Source: Alkaliphilus transvaalensis ATCC 700919
GTDB lineage: Bacteria > Bacillota > Clostridia > Peptostreptococcales > Natronincolaceae
DNA: 64,000 nt
Assembly: GCF_000621485.1 (NCBI RefSeq)
Contig: NZ_JHYF01000013.1
Location: forward strand, 1-64,000
Reading direction: 5' to 3'
Shown: positions 33,060 through 41,401 of the stretch, in pieces
How the letters are laid out: the number at the start of each line of letters is the position of its first letter
How positions within the stretch are numbered: the stretch's first letter is position 1
Program-made: the position numbers and the translations under genes
The notes under the pieces: generated by a model
The model's database searches: none
What the model was told of the DNA's origin: nothing
What the model saw: only the letters and a program-made list of their open reading frames with translations

Positions 33060-33812
33060 TTAATTTATTTCGTAATTAATTAAGTCAAATCTAACATCTT
33101 GCTGAGCATATCGAACCATAATTTGATCTTCATCAGCTGAATACCACACATAAATATCTGGTGCCTTCCCTCTACCTTCATACCTTAAAACAACCCTATA
33201 ACAGTCTACTTTACCAAAGGGAACATCGATTGTTTCGATTGCTTCGACATCGACACTGTAGGGTGCAACAGCCCCTGTTGCAATTATTGCTATATTAATG
33301 TCTTTGGAGTATCCTACTTCTAATGGAAAATTTCTAATCATCATCAAACTAGCTTCATTATCTATAATATAACGAGGAACTGCAGCAGACATTTTTTGTT
33401 CTTTATCGCCTCTACTGATCTTAATATTAAACTTGTTGTCTTCATAGGTTCCTACCATTTCTCGTGAATCATAATTTGTACCAACAGGCGGAATTTGTCT
33501 ATTAAAAGAACTAATGGATTCAAAAGTTTCGCCATCAACTACTGCCCCTGTTGTGTTAACCCCATCTTCAAGTTCTATATCAAATTCTATACTAAATAAT
33601 TTACTATTTGATTCACTGTTCCTTTCAATTGTATAATGAACTGGTGCTAACTTGTCATCTCCATTATAAAAATCATAGGTAGCCTTTTCATAGTCCTTCC
33701 AAATTAAGCTTAAATCATCTAGACTATCCCCTACCTTCACCGCCCCACTGCAGGCTGTCAGTAATGTTAAAGTTATTACCACCCCAATTATCATAAACCT
33801 TCTATAAGACAT
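33060..33812 (-). CDS. Lipoprotein of unknown function
   Basis: This 250-residue protein has a signal peptide with lipobox LLTAC (cysteine 21), so it should be lipid-anchored outside the membrane. The mature part is beta-rich, with YDFYNGDDKLAPVHYTIER, SIEFDIELEDG and VDCYRVVLRYEGRGKAPDIYVWYS near the end, reminiscent of DUF3108/LolA-like lipid-binding folds, but I do not recognise a named family. It is the first gene behind the promoter/operator at 33840-33895 and is followed 6 bases later by the YhfC-like gene. Confidence 0.7.
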   Translation of the reverse strand: MSYRRFMIIGVVITLTLLTACSGAVKVGDSLDDLSLIWKDYEKATYDFYNGDDKLAPVHYTIERNSESNSKLFSIEFDIELEDGVNTTGAVVDGETFESISSFNRQIPPVGTNYDSREMVGTYEDNKFNIKISRGDKEQKMSAAVPRYIIDNEASLMMIRNFPLEVGYSKDINIAIIATGAVAPYSVDVEAIETIDVPFGKVDCYRVVLRYEGRGKAPDIYVWYSADEDQIMVRYAQQDVRFDLINYEIN

Positions 33813-33839
33813 TATATTTCCCTCCGTTTTAAGTGTACT

Positions 33840-33863
33840 AGTGTACTATTGTTATAGTACACC
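33840..33863. promoter_or_regulatory. YtrA-like operator (inverted repeat)
   Basis: GTGTACTAT and ATAGTACAC form a perfect 9-bp inverted repeat around TGTT. With flanking bases this gives AGTGTA-N12-TACACC, close to the AGTGTA/TACACT half-sites known for YtrA-type GntR repressors. A further AGTGTACTA lies directly beside it (33832-33840). The operator covers the predicted transcription start of the lipoprotein gene, so a bound repressor would block initiation. Confidence 0.75.
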
Positions 33864-33866
33864 TTT

Positions 33867-33895
33867 AAAATATCACAACTCCATTTTATTGTCAA
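33867..33895 (-). promoter_or_regulatory. Promoter of the lipoprotein-YhfC-PH-ABC run
   Basis: TTGACA (33890-33895) and TATTTT (33867-33872) are separated by 17 bases on the minus strand; the start point would fall near 33860, inside the operator. Confidence 0.78.
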
Positions 33896-34006
33896 CTGTT
33901 TTTTCTGGGATTATCCCAATGGACAGCGTAATAAAAGGCCATTAACCAGCGGGCGTATTGCAGGAGAACATGCTGCTCAAAATCTAAAATAATAAAATAA
34001 CTTACT

Positions 34007-34056
34007 AAAAAAGCTAGCAGGCATCCCAGTTTTAATTGGGGTAGTCTGTTAGCTTT
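34007..34056 (-). terminator. Terminator of the unknown gene at 34140
   Basis: On the minus strand AAAGCTAACAGACTACCCCA pairs with TGGGATGCCTGCTAGCTTT (few mismatches), followed by a T-run. Confidence 0.75.
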
Positions 34057-34075
34057 AATCTTTTGTTTATTAATA

Positions 34076-34137
34076 GGGAATTGCATTGCATAATTAATAT
34101 TAGATTTTCTTCTTTGATTTTCTTAGGAAATTTCCTC
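34076..34137. repeat. Degenerate copy of the GAGGAAATTGCATAA element
   Basis: TTGCATAATTAATATT (34086-34101) matches the inner left end of the best copy; AATTTCCTC (34129-34137) matches its right end. The right edge lies 2 bases from the stop of the gene at 34140. Confidence 0.45.
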
Positions 34138-34139
34138 GT

Positions 34140-34556
34140 TTATTTCTTAGTAACTCTTCTATTAAAGGTAATTCGATATCCCTCTTCATTACTTTCTGGA
34201 TAAAGATAAAAACGATAAAAGGTTTTTGGGCTACTTTTGCTATCTTTACTTACCTGCTCTTTGCCAATATTCATCAGAGAATAAGTAAACTGTTCCTCAT
34301 CCAGATTATTATTTTTAAGAGAGAAGTTAATATTGTCATGTTCTCCTTCTGCTCCTTCACGGTATTCGATATTAAAATTAAATATTTGCCCCTTGATGAC
34401 GGTATCATCTTCATTATTTAAAACCTCTATTGCCATTTCTTTTTTCATTGTCATGATTAAATAACGAATAAAAGATGCATATTCTGAAGAAGCAATTGAA
34501 TTACTATATGTATACTTTAAGCACTCATTTAAATCCTGTGAAGATATTGTTTTCAT
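34140..34556 (-). CDS. Hypothetical protein
   Basis: I do not recognise this 138-residue protein. It has no membrane segment. An N-terminal helical part (SSQDLNECLKYTYSNSIAS ... FIRYLIMTMKKEMAIEVL) is followed by a beta-rich, charged part (KGQIFNFNIEYREGAEGEHDN, then KTFYRFYLYPE). The ATG follows AAGGATGTAAC, an acceptable ribosome site. It lies 54 bases after the gene at 34611 on the same strand and is followed by a terminator, so the two may be an operon. It may be a species-level orphan. Confidence 0.6.
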   Translation of the reverse strand: MKTISSQDLNECLKYTYSNSIASSEYASFIRYLIMTMKKEMAIEVLNNEDDTVIKGQIFNFNIEYREGAEGEHDNINFSLKNNNLDEEQFTYSLMNIGKEQVSKDSKSSPKTFYRFYLYPESNEEGYRITFNRRVTKK

Positions 34557-34610
34557 GTTACCTTACATCCTTCCTAGTTCTAAATCTCCATCTTTTTTAC
34601 TTCATACTAG

Positions 34611-35000
34611 CTATGGTTGAAGTATTTCATCCCATTTGGCTATCTCATTTTTATTACCACTGATATCTTGAATTAAAATAATCGGATCAAACCTTCTAAG
34701 CTCATCTCTAGTAATTCTAGATATTTTTAAAACATCTTTGTTCTTCGTTTGAGTTGTTCCTTTAATTTGTTCATTAATTGCTGCATCATTCATAATAACT
34801 GTAATCTCTTCCCCTCGGTACTTTTCTAGTTCCTTAAGTAAAGATAATAACGCTACTTGATTTACGATTGCAGGTTTAACAAACTCATGAAAAGTTGTTC
34901 TTTTCTCAATCAATTCTTCATCTCTATAAATGCTATATCTAATTTCTATATCTTCTCCCTCATAGTGGGTTGAAATTCCTACTAAATATGCCTTAATCAT
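34611..35000 (-). CDS. Hypothetical protein, possibly RNase H-like fold
   Basis: This 129-residue protein starts at the ATG at 35000, behind GGAGGAGTAAA; the longer frame to 35018 would translate the ribosome site. Alternating strands (MIKAYLVGIS, IEIRYSIYRDEELIEKRT), then a helix (AIVNQVALLSLLKELEKYRG) and a strand (EITVIMNDAAINEQIKG), recall the order of small RNase H-like domains, but the usual catalytic acidic residues are not evident. I infer no activity. Between its start and the upstream kinase terminator lies a set of ACTAGTATT repeats that may be a control site. Confidence 0.5.
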   Translation of the reverse strand: MIKAYLVGISTHYEGEDIEIRYSIYRDEELIEKRTTFHEFVKPAIVNQVALLSLLKELEKYRGEEITVIMNDAAINEQIKGTTQTKNKDVLKISRITRDELRRFDPIILIQDISGNKNEIAKWDEILQP

Positions 35001-35318
35001 TTTACTCCTCCATATCATTTATTTTCTAATGTTATACTAGTAATACTAGTAATACTACTAGTGTTCCATTTTTTAGTTTTATTGATTATTTTATTGATTG
35101 TTTTTTGTTAATCCCTAATAGTATTATTTAATTGCTTGTACTATGTTTCTAGAAGCCCTTAATTACTGGAAATAGTAAAATTTCAATCGTAATTAGCTTA
35201 GACTATATCATATTATAACCTTCTCCTACACTAAATACAACTTATAACCATAAGAAGATCTAAAAAAGAAAAAGAAACTTCCTTCTAGTCATTAATAAGA
35301 TAACCAGAAGGAAGCCTA
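35001..35318. other. Intergenic region with ACTAGT repeats
   Basis: TACTAGTAA repeats and an ACTAGTATTACTAGT palindrome lie at about 35035-35062, just upstream of the gene at 34611; they look like an operator. A two-copy ATTGATT repeat is at 35080-35104. The kinase terminator is at 35262-35314. No other gene is seen. Confidence 0.5.
35262..35314 (-). terminator. Terminator of the response regulator-kinase operon
   Basis: On the minus strand CTTCCTTCTGGT pairs with ACTAGAAGGAAG, followed by a T-rich tract. It lies 5 bases behind the kinase stop. Confidence 0.8.
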
Positions 35319-36608
35319 TTATAATGGGAGTTCGACAATAAAAGTAGAACCTTCCTTAAGGTTGCTTTCTACAGTAATTCTTCCACCTACTAAATCTATG
35401 ATCCGCTTAACTAAAGATAAGCCTAACCCATTCCCTTCGTGGGAACGGGCCTTATCCCCTTGATAGAATTTTTCAAAGATACGATGGATTGTCTCCTCCG
35501 ACATCCCAATCCCATCATCTTTAATGCTGACCCTAACCATATTTGAAAAGGCTTCAAGATGAATTCCAATTATACCATTTACTTCAGAGAATTTAATCGC
35601 ATTCCCTATTAAGTTAATCCATACCTGTTGAAGTAATTCTTCATCTCCGAAATAATAAATTTTATTAAGTTCTATATCAAATTCTATGTTCTTTTTTCCC
35701 CATTGATGTTCTAAAAGAAGAATACTTCTTCTTATTTGTTCGTCTAATGAAAACTTAACCTTCTTCTCAATTATTTCTTGATTTTCTAATTTGGACAACT
35801 TCAGTACATTAGATGAAAGATTCGATAGTCTGACGGATTCTTCAACAATAATATGGGCATATTCCTGTTTCTCATCCTCTGATAAATTTCCTTTTTGAAG
35901 AAGCTTTGCAAAGCCTTGTATTGAAGCAATGGGAGTTTTGAATTCATGGGAAACATTAGTGATAAAATCCTTTCTAAGGTACTCAATATTTTTAAGTTCT
36001 TTTGTCATTTTATTAAAACTTTTTGTTAGTTGCCCTATTTCATCTTTACTTTTATTTTCAACTTGTATATCAAAATTTCCCTTAGCTACCTCCTCCATGG
36101 CAGAAGACAAAATAGACAAAGGCTTAACTGCCCACTTTACAAATAAAATAATTAGTATTGCTCCCGCTAATAAATAGGTAAATATTGGGAACTTCACCCT
36201 AGCCGCTACAATTCTATACATATTATGCTGTGGCTGTAGACTGATATAAAAATATTCATCCTCTATAAAAAATATTGTAGCAGTTCCTTGGTATCTGCGA
36301 TTAGGCAAAAATATAATTTCGCCTTCATGAATTCTTTCAATTTCTTCTCTGGTAATATTAATGTTTTCTAAAGAACCTAACCTTCCAACTTCATACATAA
36401 AGCCAGGTATAACTTCAGTGATCTCTTCTATACTTAAATCTGTCTTTTGATTTAACTCCTCTATCATGACTGCAAACCCCTGTTGAGATAACTCAATTTC
36501 CTTTTCAATGGTATTTGTAAAGATTGCCGACATGAAAAAGGAAATAATTGAAGATACACAAATCAATGAAATAAAGAAAAGGGCCAACTTCACAGAAACA
36601 TTCTTCAT
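35319..36608 (-). CDS. Sensor histidine kinase (HAMP-HisKA-HATPase)
   Basis: This 429-residue membrane kinase has two transmembrane helices (about 8-30 and 143-162) that enclose an extracellular sensor of about 110 residues. A HAMP domain (about 163-215) follows. The HisKA box is FITNVSHEFKTPIASIQGF (phospho-acceptor histidine in SHE). The ATPase domain has NLIGNAIKF, DDGIGM and GNGLGLSLV. All catalytic boxes are intact. It overlaps the response regulator gene by 4 bases. The signal is not known; the adjacent RND pump suggests membrane or drug stress. Confidence 0.92.
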   Translation of the reverse strand: MKNVSVKLALFFISLICVSSIISFFMSAIFTNTIEKEIELSQQGFAVMIEELNQKTDLSIEEITEVIPGFMYEVGRLGSLENINITREEIERIHEGEIIFLPNRRYQGTATIFFIEDEYFYISLQPQHNMYRIVAARVKFPIFTYLLAGAILIILFVKWAVKPLSILSSAMEEVAKGNFDIQVENKSKDEIGQLTKSFNKMTKELKNIEYLRKDFITNVSHEFKTPIASIQGFAKLLQKGNLSEDEKQEYAHIIVEESVRLSNLSSNVLKLSKLENQEIIEKKVKFSLDEQIRRSILLLEHQWGKKNIEFDIELNKIYYFGDEELLQQVWINLIGNAIKFSEVNGIIGIHLEAFSNMVRVSIKDDGIGMSEETIHRIFEKFYQGDKARSHEGNGLGLSLVKRIIDLVGGRITVESNLKEGSTFIVELPL

Positions 36609-37279
36609 ATTTTTTTCTCCACCTTATAGCCTAATCCCCTAACCGTGACAATTTCAAACTCTGTAAAGTGGCCAAATTTTTCCCTTAACCGCTTAACATG
36701 AACATCCACCGTTCTTTCATCGGTTTCTGCTTCCATTCCCCATATTTCATCCATTAATTGTTGTCTTGTAAAAATTTGCTTAGGGTAACTTAACAATTTA
36801 AATAACAACATAAACTCCTTCTTCGGTAATAAAATTGAATCTTTTCCCTTTGTAACTGTAAGGGTGTCATAATTCAGTTCAACTTCACCAACTGTTAGTC
36901 GATGCTCATTTATTATTCTTGATCTTCTCAATAATGCTGCCACTCTTAAAATCATTTCATCCATATCAATTGGCTTTACCATATAATCATCGGTCCCTAC
37001 TAAAAATCCCTTCTTTTTATCCTCTAGGGTTTCTTTTGCTGTTACCATCAATATTGGCAAATTATAATCTGACTTTCTAAGGGCATCTGTTAAGGTATAA
37101 CCATCCATATTTGGCATCATAATATCACTAATTATTAAATCTACATGGGAAGTGTCCAATATCTGCAAGGCTTCCATACCATCTTTAGCACAAAGTACGT
37201 GATAGCCATTTTGTTTTAAAACAGCTGACATCAGTTTTTGTAGGTTTTTTTCATCCTCTACTACTAAAACATTAAACAT
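36605..37279 (-). CDS. OmpR-family response regulator
   Basis: This 224-residue regulator has a receiver domain (1-118; phospho-acceptor D52 in ISDIMMP, lysine in MVKPID) and a winged-helix DNA-binding domain (about 130-222; LLFKLLSYPKQIFTRQQL, ERTVDVHVKRLREKFG, VRGLGYK). It is the partner of the following kinase. It lies downstream of the RND pump gene, separated by a hairpin, so it may control that gene from a separate promoter. Confidence 0.93.
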   Translation of the reverse strand: MFNVLVVEDEKNLQKLMSAVLKQNGYHVLCAKDGMEALQILDTSHVDLIISDIMMPNMDGYTLTDALRKSDYNLPILMVTAKETLEDKKKGFLVGTDDYMVKPIDMDEMILRVAALLRRSRIINEHRLTVGEVELNYDTLTVTKGKDSILLPKKEFMLLFKLLSYPKQIFTRQQLMDEIWGMEAETDERTVDVHVKRLREKFGHFTEFEIVTVRGLGYKVEKKI

Positions 37280-37442
37280 CTATAACACCCCTTTACACTT
37301 CATTGCATCCTTCTAATTTTACATTTCATCCTTCTAATTTTAGTTTGCAACACTAGACTCAAAAATACAAGTTATTGTCTTAACATTAATCATTTCACAT
37401 CAAATAATTTCTCTAGAAGTTTCACTATATCTAGATAAAGAT

Positions 37443-37481
37443 AAAAACTATGCAGAGCTAAAGCACCCCTGCATAGTTTTT
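37443..37481 (-). terminator. Terminator of the RND pump gene
   Basis: AAAAACTATGCAG pairs with CTGCATAGTTTTT; A/T-runs on both sides allow use in both directions. It lies 6 bases behind the pump's stop. Confidence 0.8.
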
Positions 37482-37486
37482 ATTTA

Positions 37487-40400
37487 TTAAATTTCTCTAT
37501 TTATATTATTACCACCCTTTACCACTACTTCATCTTTTCTGTGGAAACTATCATATAAAACCGGAATCAATACTAGGGTTAACAATGTAGCATAGATTAG
37601 TCCACCGGTTGCTGTGATCGCTAAAGGCTGCATCATTTCTGTTCCTTCTCCAGCCCCTACTGACATAGTAGATAGGGCGAAGATCGTCGTTAATGCGGTC
37701 ATTAAAATAGGTCTGATACGGTCATTCCCTGCTTTCACAATTGCATCCCGCTTACTCATTCCTTCTTCTCTCATCTTGTTGATGTAGTCAACAAATACAA
37801 TACCATTGTTTACCACTACACCTGCCAATACAATTAAACCTATCATGGCTACAATACTTATAGGGCTTCTGGTAACCATTAATCCGATAAATCCACCTGT
37901 AAAGGCCAGAGGGATTGTAAACATAACAATGAATGGTGACAATAATGATTGGAATTGAGCAACCATGATCAGGTAAATAAAGGCTACCCCTAAAATTAAC
38001 ATTAAGAATAAATCTTTAAAGGACTCCCTAATCATTTCACTTTCTCCACCCATATCAATAATATATCCTTCAGGAGGGTTATAATCACTCAGCTTATCAC
38101 TAATCTCATTGTTAACTAATCCAACATTATATCCATCAGCTAATGCAGCTGTTACTGTAATATACCTTTGTTGATTAGTTCTTCTTATGGAAGCAAAGCC
38201 TCTTGCTTCTTCAACATTTACAATTTCTTTAATTTGAACACTTTCACCCTGTGGTGTTGTAATACTTAATTCTAGAATATCCTCTATACTAATATTTTCT
38301 CTTCCTGCTTCGTCTTTAACAAATAGCTCGTAATCTTTACTTCCTAATGTTAGGGTTGTTGTAGCTGTTTCGTTAGCTAGCACACTGTTAATTTCCATAA
38401 AGACTTGGGCTACGGTTAAACCTTTTGCAATACTCTTATCCTTATCTACAATAAATCGCATTTCTGGCGCAGTTTCTTGCACTCCACTATCAATATCTAT
38501 TGTTCCTTCAACGGATGCAACAATTTCAGCAATATCTTTCGCTATTGTTTCTAATGTATCAAATTCTCTACCTCTAATTTGTATCTCTACAGCAGCTCCT
38601 GCCATAGCAGCCATATCCATACCAGAATTATCAACTGTTAATTCGTAGTCATCACTTTGAGCTTGATCTCTTATTACCTGAATTACTTCGTCGGTAGATC
38701 GATTACGATCTTGACTTAAGGTAATATTAAAGGAAATAGATTCACCACCAGAACCACCCATTCCTAAAGCTCCCATACCCATCATACCACCGCCAATAGA
38801 AGCACCTACAGTCTCAACTTCTTCTATCTCCATAATAATCTTAGTTACTTCATCGGCTACTTTTGTCATATCATCAAACATAGTACCGCTTGGCATCGAA
38901 AGCCTAACAGATATTTGACCTGAATCGGCAGAAGGGAATAACTCTGTTCCCATTCTAACAGATCCTGCAATACTACCTACAAACAATATTAAAACAGTTA
39001 AGATTACAAGCCATTTATGGTTAAGGGAGAAGTTAAGAAGTTTTGTATAGGTTCCCTTAAATTTATCGAAGAACTTATGCTCCTTTTGAATGTTCTTAAC
39101 TAACATATTTGAAGCCATCATAGGCACAAGGGTTAGGGCAACAATTAAACTTGCAAATAATGAGAAGGCTATTGTTAGTCCCATATCTGAGAAAATTTGT
39201 CGTGTAAACCCTTGGGTAAAGAGAATTGGCACAAATACTGCAACTGTAGTTAAAGTAGAAGCCATAATTGCTCCTGCCACCTGCTTAGCTCCTTCAATAG
39301 CAGCTTCTTTTGGTTCTTTTCCTTCATTTCTCATTCGATAGATGTTTTCGATTACTACAATTGAATTATCTACTAACATCCCGACTCCGAGGGCTAGCCC
39401 TCCCATTGAAATAATATTTAATGTGATGTTACCAAAATACATCATAACAAATGCGGTAACTAAACTCACAGGAATTGCAAATCCAACAATTATAGTAGGT
39501 TTGAAGTCCCTTAAGAATATTAGTAAAATTAGAATAGCCAATACTGCACCAATAATTAAGTTCAGGGAGATTGAGTTCACCACGATGCCGATATATTCTC
39601 CTTGATCCATTAAGGTAACAAACTGAAGACCTTCATTTTTAGCCATTACATCATCAAATTTATCTCGAAGACTCTTAGCTACATCTGCAGTTGTATATTC
39701 TGTTTGTTTCTGAAATGTTATTGTAACTGCATCATTTCCATTTACTTTTGAATAACTATCGCCAGAACTATTAATCATTAATACTTCTGCAACATCTTGT
39801 AGCTTAATTGGTTCTATTCCTGGTAAAGGTAATGTCATCACTGTTAGTGAATTAAGCTCATCTAAATCCCTTATTTTGTCGCCAGTTCTTATTAAGTAAT
39901 CTACGTCATTTTCAATAATGTAACCTGCTGGCATACTAAAGTTTTGTCCCTTTAGAATCCCTGATACCATCTCTTTTGTAATCTGTATTTCGGGAACCTG
40001 AGGACCTTGCCCTGGGGGAAGCATAGCTAATTGTTCTGGTGTTAATCCCATAGATGCCAACATTGCCACTTTAATTTGTTCATTTACTTCATTAATTTTC
40101 TCGTCTCTAAGAATTACATGGATCTGCTCTTCTATTAATCCTGATGTAGAAACGGATGCAACGCCTTCAACACTTTCTAATTCTGGAATAATGGTATTTT
40201 CTAAGAAAGGTGAAAATTCACTGATACTCTGTCCTTCAACAGCAGCAGAGGCCACCATTAAGGGCATCATGTCTGGATTTAATTTCATGATCATAGGAGA
40301 GGACACCTGATCTGGCATATAGCCCTTGATCATGTCTAAATTTTCCCTCATCTCAATTACTGCTGAATCCATATTTGTTGTTTCGCCAAATTCTAGAATT

Positions 40401-40669
40401 ACGATGGACATATGTTCCTGAGAAACAGAGCTTACATTTTTTATATTACTAATGGAGGCCATACTCTGTTCGATTGGTCTTGTTACTGCCATCTCTACCT
40501 CTTCTGGACTAGCTCCACCGTAGGTTGTAATCACCACAGCATAGGGTAGATTCATACTGGGCAGCAGGTCTGTAGACATGTTTGTAAGGGATACAACCCC
40601 CAAAATGGCTATAATAATTACAGCGACCACTACTGTATATGGTTTTTTAACACTAAAACTTGAAAACAT
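37487..40669 (-). CDS. RND-family efflux pump (AcrB/SwrC-like)
   Basis: This 1060-residue protein has the RND layout: one N-terminal helix, a large extracytoplasmic loop (about 35-335), a bundle of helices (about 340-540), a second loop (about 570-860) and five further helices. GGLALGVGMLVDNSIVVIEN in helix 4 carries the proton-relay aspartate. GGFIGLMVTRSPISIVAMIG and GIVFVDYINKMREEG are conserved later. Gram-positive members such as SwrC (YerP) export surfactin-like or lipid molecules. No membrane-fusion or outer-membrane partner is adjacent, as expected for a monoderm. Confidence 0.9.
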   Translation of the reverse strand: MFSSFSVKKPYTVVVAVIIIAILGVVSLTNMSTDLLPSMNLPYAVVITTYGGASPEEVEMAVTRPIEQSMASISNIKNVSSVSQEHMSIVILEFGETTNMDSAVIEMRENLDMIKGYMPDQVSSPMIMKLNPDMMPLMVASAAVEGQSISEFSPFLENTIIPELESVEGVASVSTSGLIEEQIHVILRDEKINEVNEQIKVAMLASMGLTPEQLAMLPPGQGPQVPEIQITKEMVSGILKGQNFSMPAGYIIENDVDYLIRTGDKIRDLDELNSLTVMTLPLPGIEPIKLQDVAEVLMINSSGDSYSKVNGNDAVTITFQKQTEYTTADVAKSLRDKFDDVMAKNEGLQFVTLMDQGEYIGIVVNSISLNLIIGAVLAILILLIFLRDFKPTIIVGFAIPVSLVTAFVMMYFGNITLNIISMGGLALGVGMLVDNSIVVIENIYRMRNEGKEPKEAAIEGAKQVAGAIMASTLTTVAVFVPILFTQGFTRQIFSDMGLTIAFSLFASLIVALTLVPMMASNMLVKNIQKEHKFFDKFKGTYTKLLNFSLNHKWLVILTVLILFVGSIAGSVRMGTELFPSADSGQISVRLSMPSGTMFDDMTKVADEVTKIIMEIEEVETVGASIGGGMMGMGALGMGGSGGESISFNITLSQDRNRSTDEVIQVIRDQAQSDDYELTVDNSGMDMAAMAGAAVEIQIRGREFDTLETIAKDIAEIVASVEGTIDIDSGVQETAPEMRFIVDKDKSIAKGLTVAQVFMEINSVLANETATTTLTLGSKDYELFVKDEAGRENISIEDILELSITTPQGESVQIKEIVNVEEARGFASIRRTNQQRYITVTAALADGYNVGLVNNEISDKLSDYNPPEGYIIDMGGESEMIRESFKDLFLMLILGVAFIYLIMVAQFQSLLSPFIVMFTIPLAFTGGFIGLMVTRSPISIVAMIGLIVLAGVVVNNGIVFVDYINKMREEGMSKRDAIVKAGNDRIRPILMTALTTIFALSTMSVGAGEGTEMMQPLAITATGGLIYATLLTLVLIPVLYDSFHRKDEVVVKGGNNINREI

Positions 40670-40785
40670 TATTTTTACTCCTCCTTATAGATTGTTGCAC
40701 TATTTATTTAGCTCATGTTGGTTATTATAGAAGGCTAATATGAACTCAGTATGAATTATCGTAATTATTATTGTACCCGCTTCAA

Positions 40786-41385
40786 TCATCTCCAATAATA
40801 AATGGCCAATTGGGTTCGATCTCTTAATTGTAATTTATCTAAAATAATAGATAGGTTGTTCCTAACTGTTCCTTCGCTAATGAACAAAGCCTCTGCAATT
40901 TCTTTATTTGACATACCTTGTACCACCAGCTTAACAATATCCTGCTCTCTTGGTGTTAGCTGATTAAGTTCTTTTTTTTCTGGTTGTGTTAGTTGTTTTA
41001 GTACATCTGGGTCTAATATAGAAATACCTGAATTCAAAGCTCTTAATTGTTGAGCCATTTTAGATACTTCTGTAGATTTAATTAGGTAACCTTCTGCACC
41101 TGCCAAAAGGGCCCTTCGAATATTCACTTCATCTTGAAAGGTTGTTAGCATCATCACTTTAATAGAGGGCCAGTCCTGTTTTATTTGACGTGTAGCCTGT
41201 ATGCCATCCATAATCGGCATTTGTATATCCATTAATATGATGTCTGGTAATAGATTTTTACAACATTCGATGGCTTCTGCTCCGTTATTAGCCGTCGACA
41301 ACACTTCTATATCCTTTTCCCTAGAAAGTAGCACCTGAAGACTTTGGCAGACTAACGGATCATCATCAACGATTATAATTTTCAT
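40786..41385 (-). CDS. NarL/LuxR-family response regulator (LnrK-like)
   Basis: This 199-residue regulator has a receiver domain (phospho-acceptor D53 in LMDIQMP, lysine in LIKSTE) and a LuxR-type helix-turn-helix (about 137-195; LTPREQDIVKLVVQGMSNKEIAEAL, GTVRNNLSIILDKL). It follows the kinase gene by 16 bases. The gene order ATPase-permease-permease-kinase-regulator matches the genes of Bacillus linearmycin resistance (LnrLMN with LnrJK) and the YvfRSTU type, although in a different order. It probably activates the exporter operon in response to an antibiotic. Confidence 0.88.
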   Translation of the reverse strand: MKIIIVDDDPLVCQSLQVLLSREKDIEVLSTANNGAEAIECCKNLLPDIILMDIQMPIMDGIQATRQIKQDWPSIKVMMLTTFQDEVNIRRALLAGAEGYLIKSTEVSKMAQQLRALNSGISILDPDVLKQLTQPEKKELNQLTPREQDIVKLVVQGMSNKEIAEALFISEGTVRNNLSIILDKLQLRDRTQLAIYYWR

Positions 41386-41401
41386 CTCTATTGCCTCCTT
41401 A

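Larger units (their letters stand above)
33813..34139. other. Intergenic region with operator, promoter, terminator and repeat
   Basis: From right to left it holds a short repeat copy (34076-34137), the terminator of the upstream unknown gene (34007-34056), the promoter (33867-33895) and the YtrA-like operator (33840-33863). The 64-codon open frame at 33892-34086 runs through the terminator and promoter and is not a gene. Confidence 0.7.

Noticed and set aside
33892-34086. 64-codon minus-strand frame
   Set aside because: It runs through a clear terminator stem and the promoter of the lipoprotein gene and has no ribosome site.
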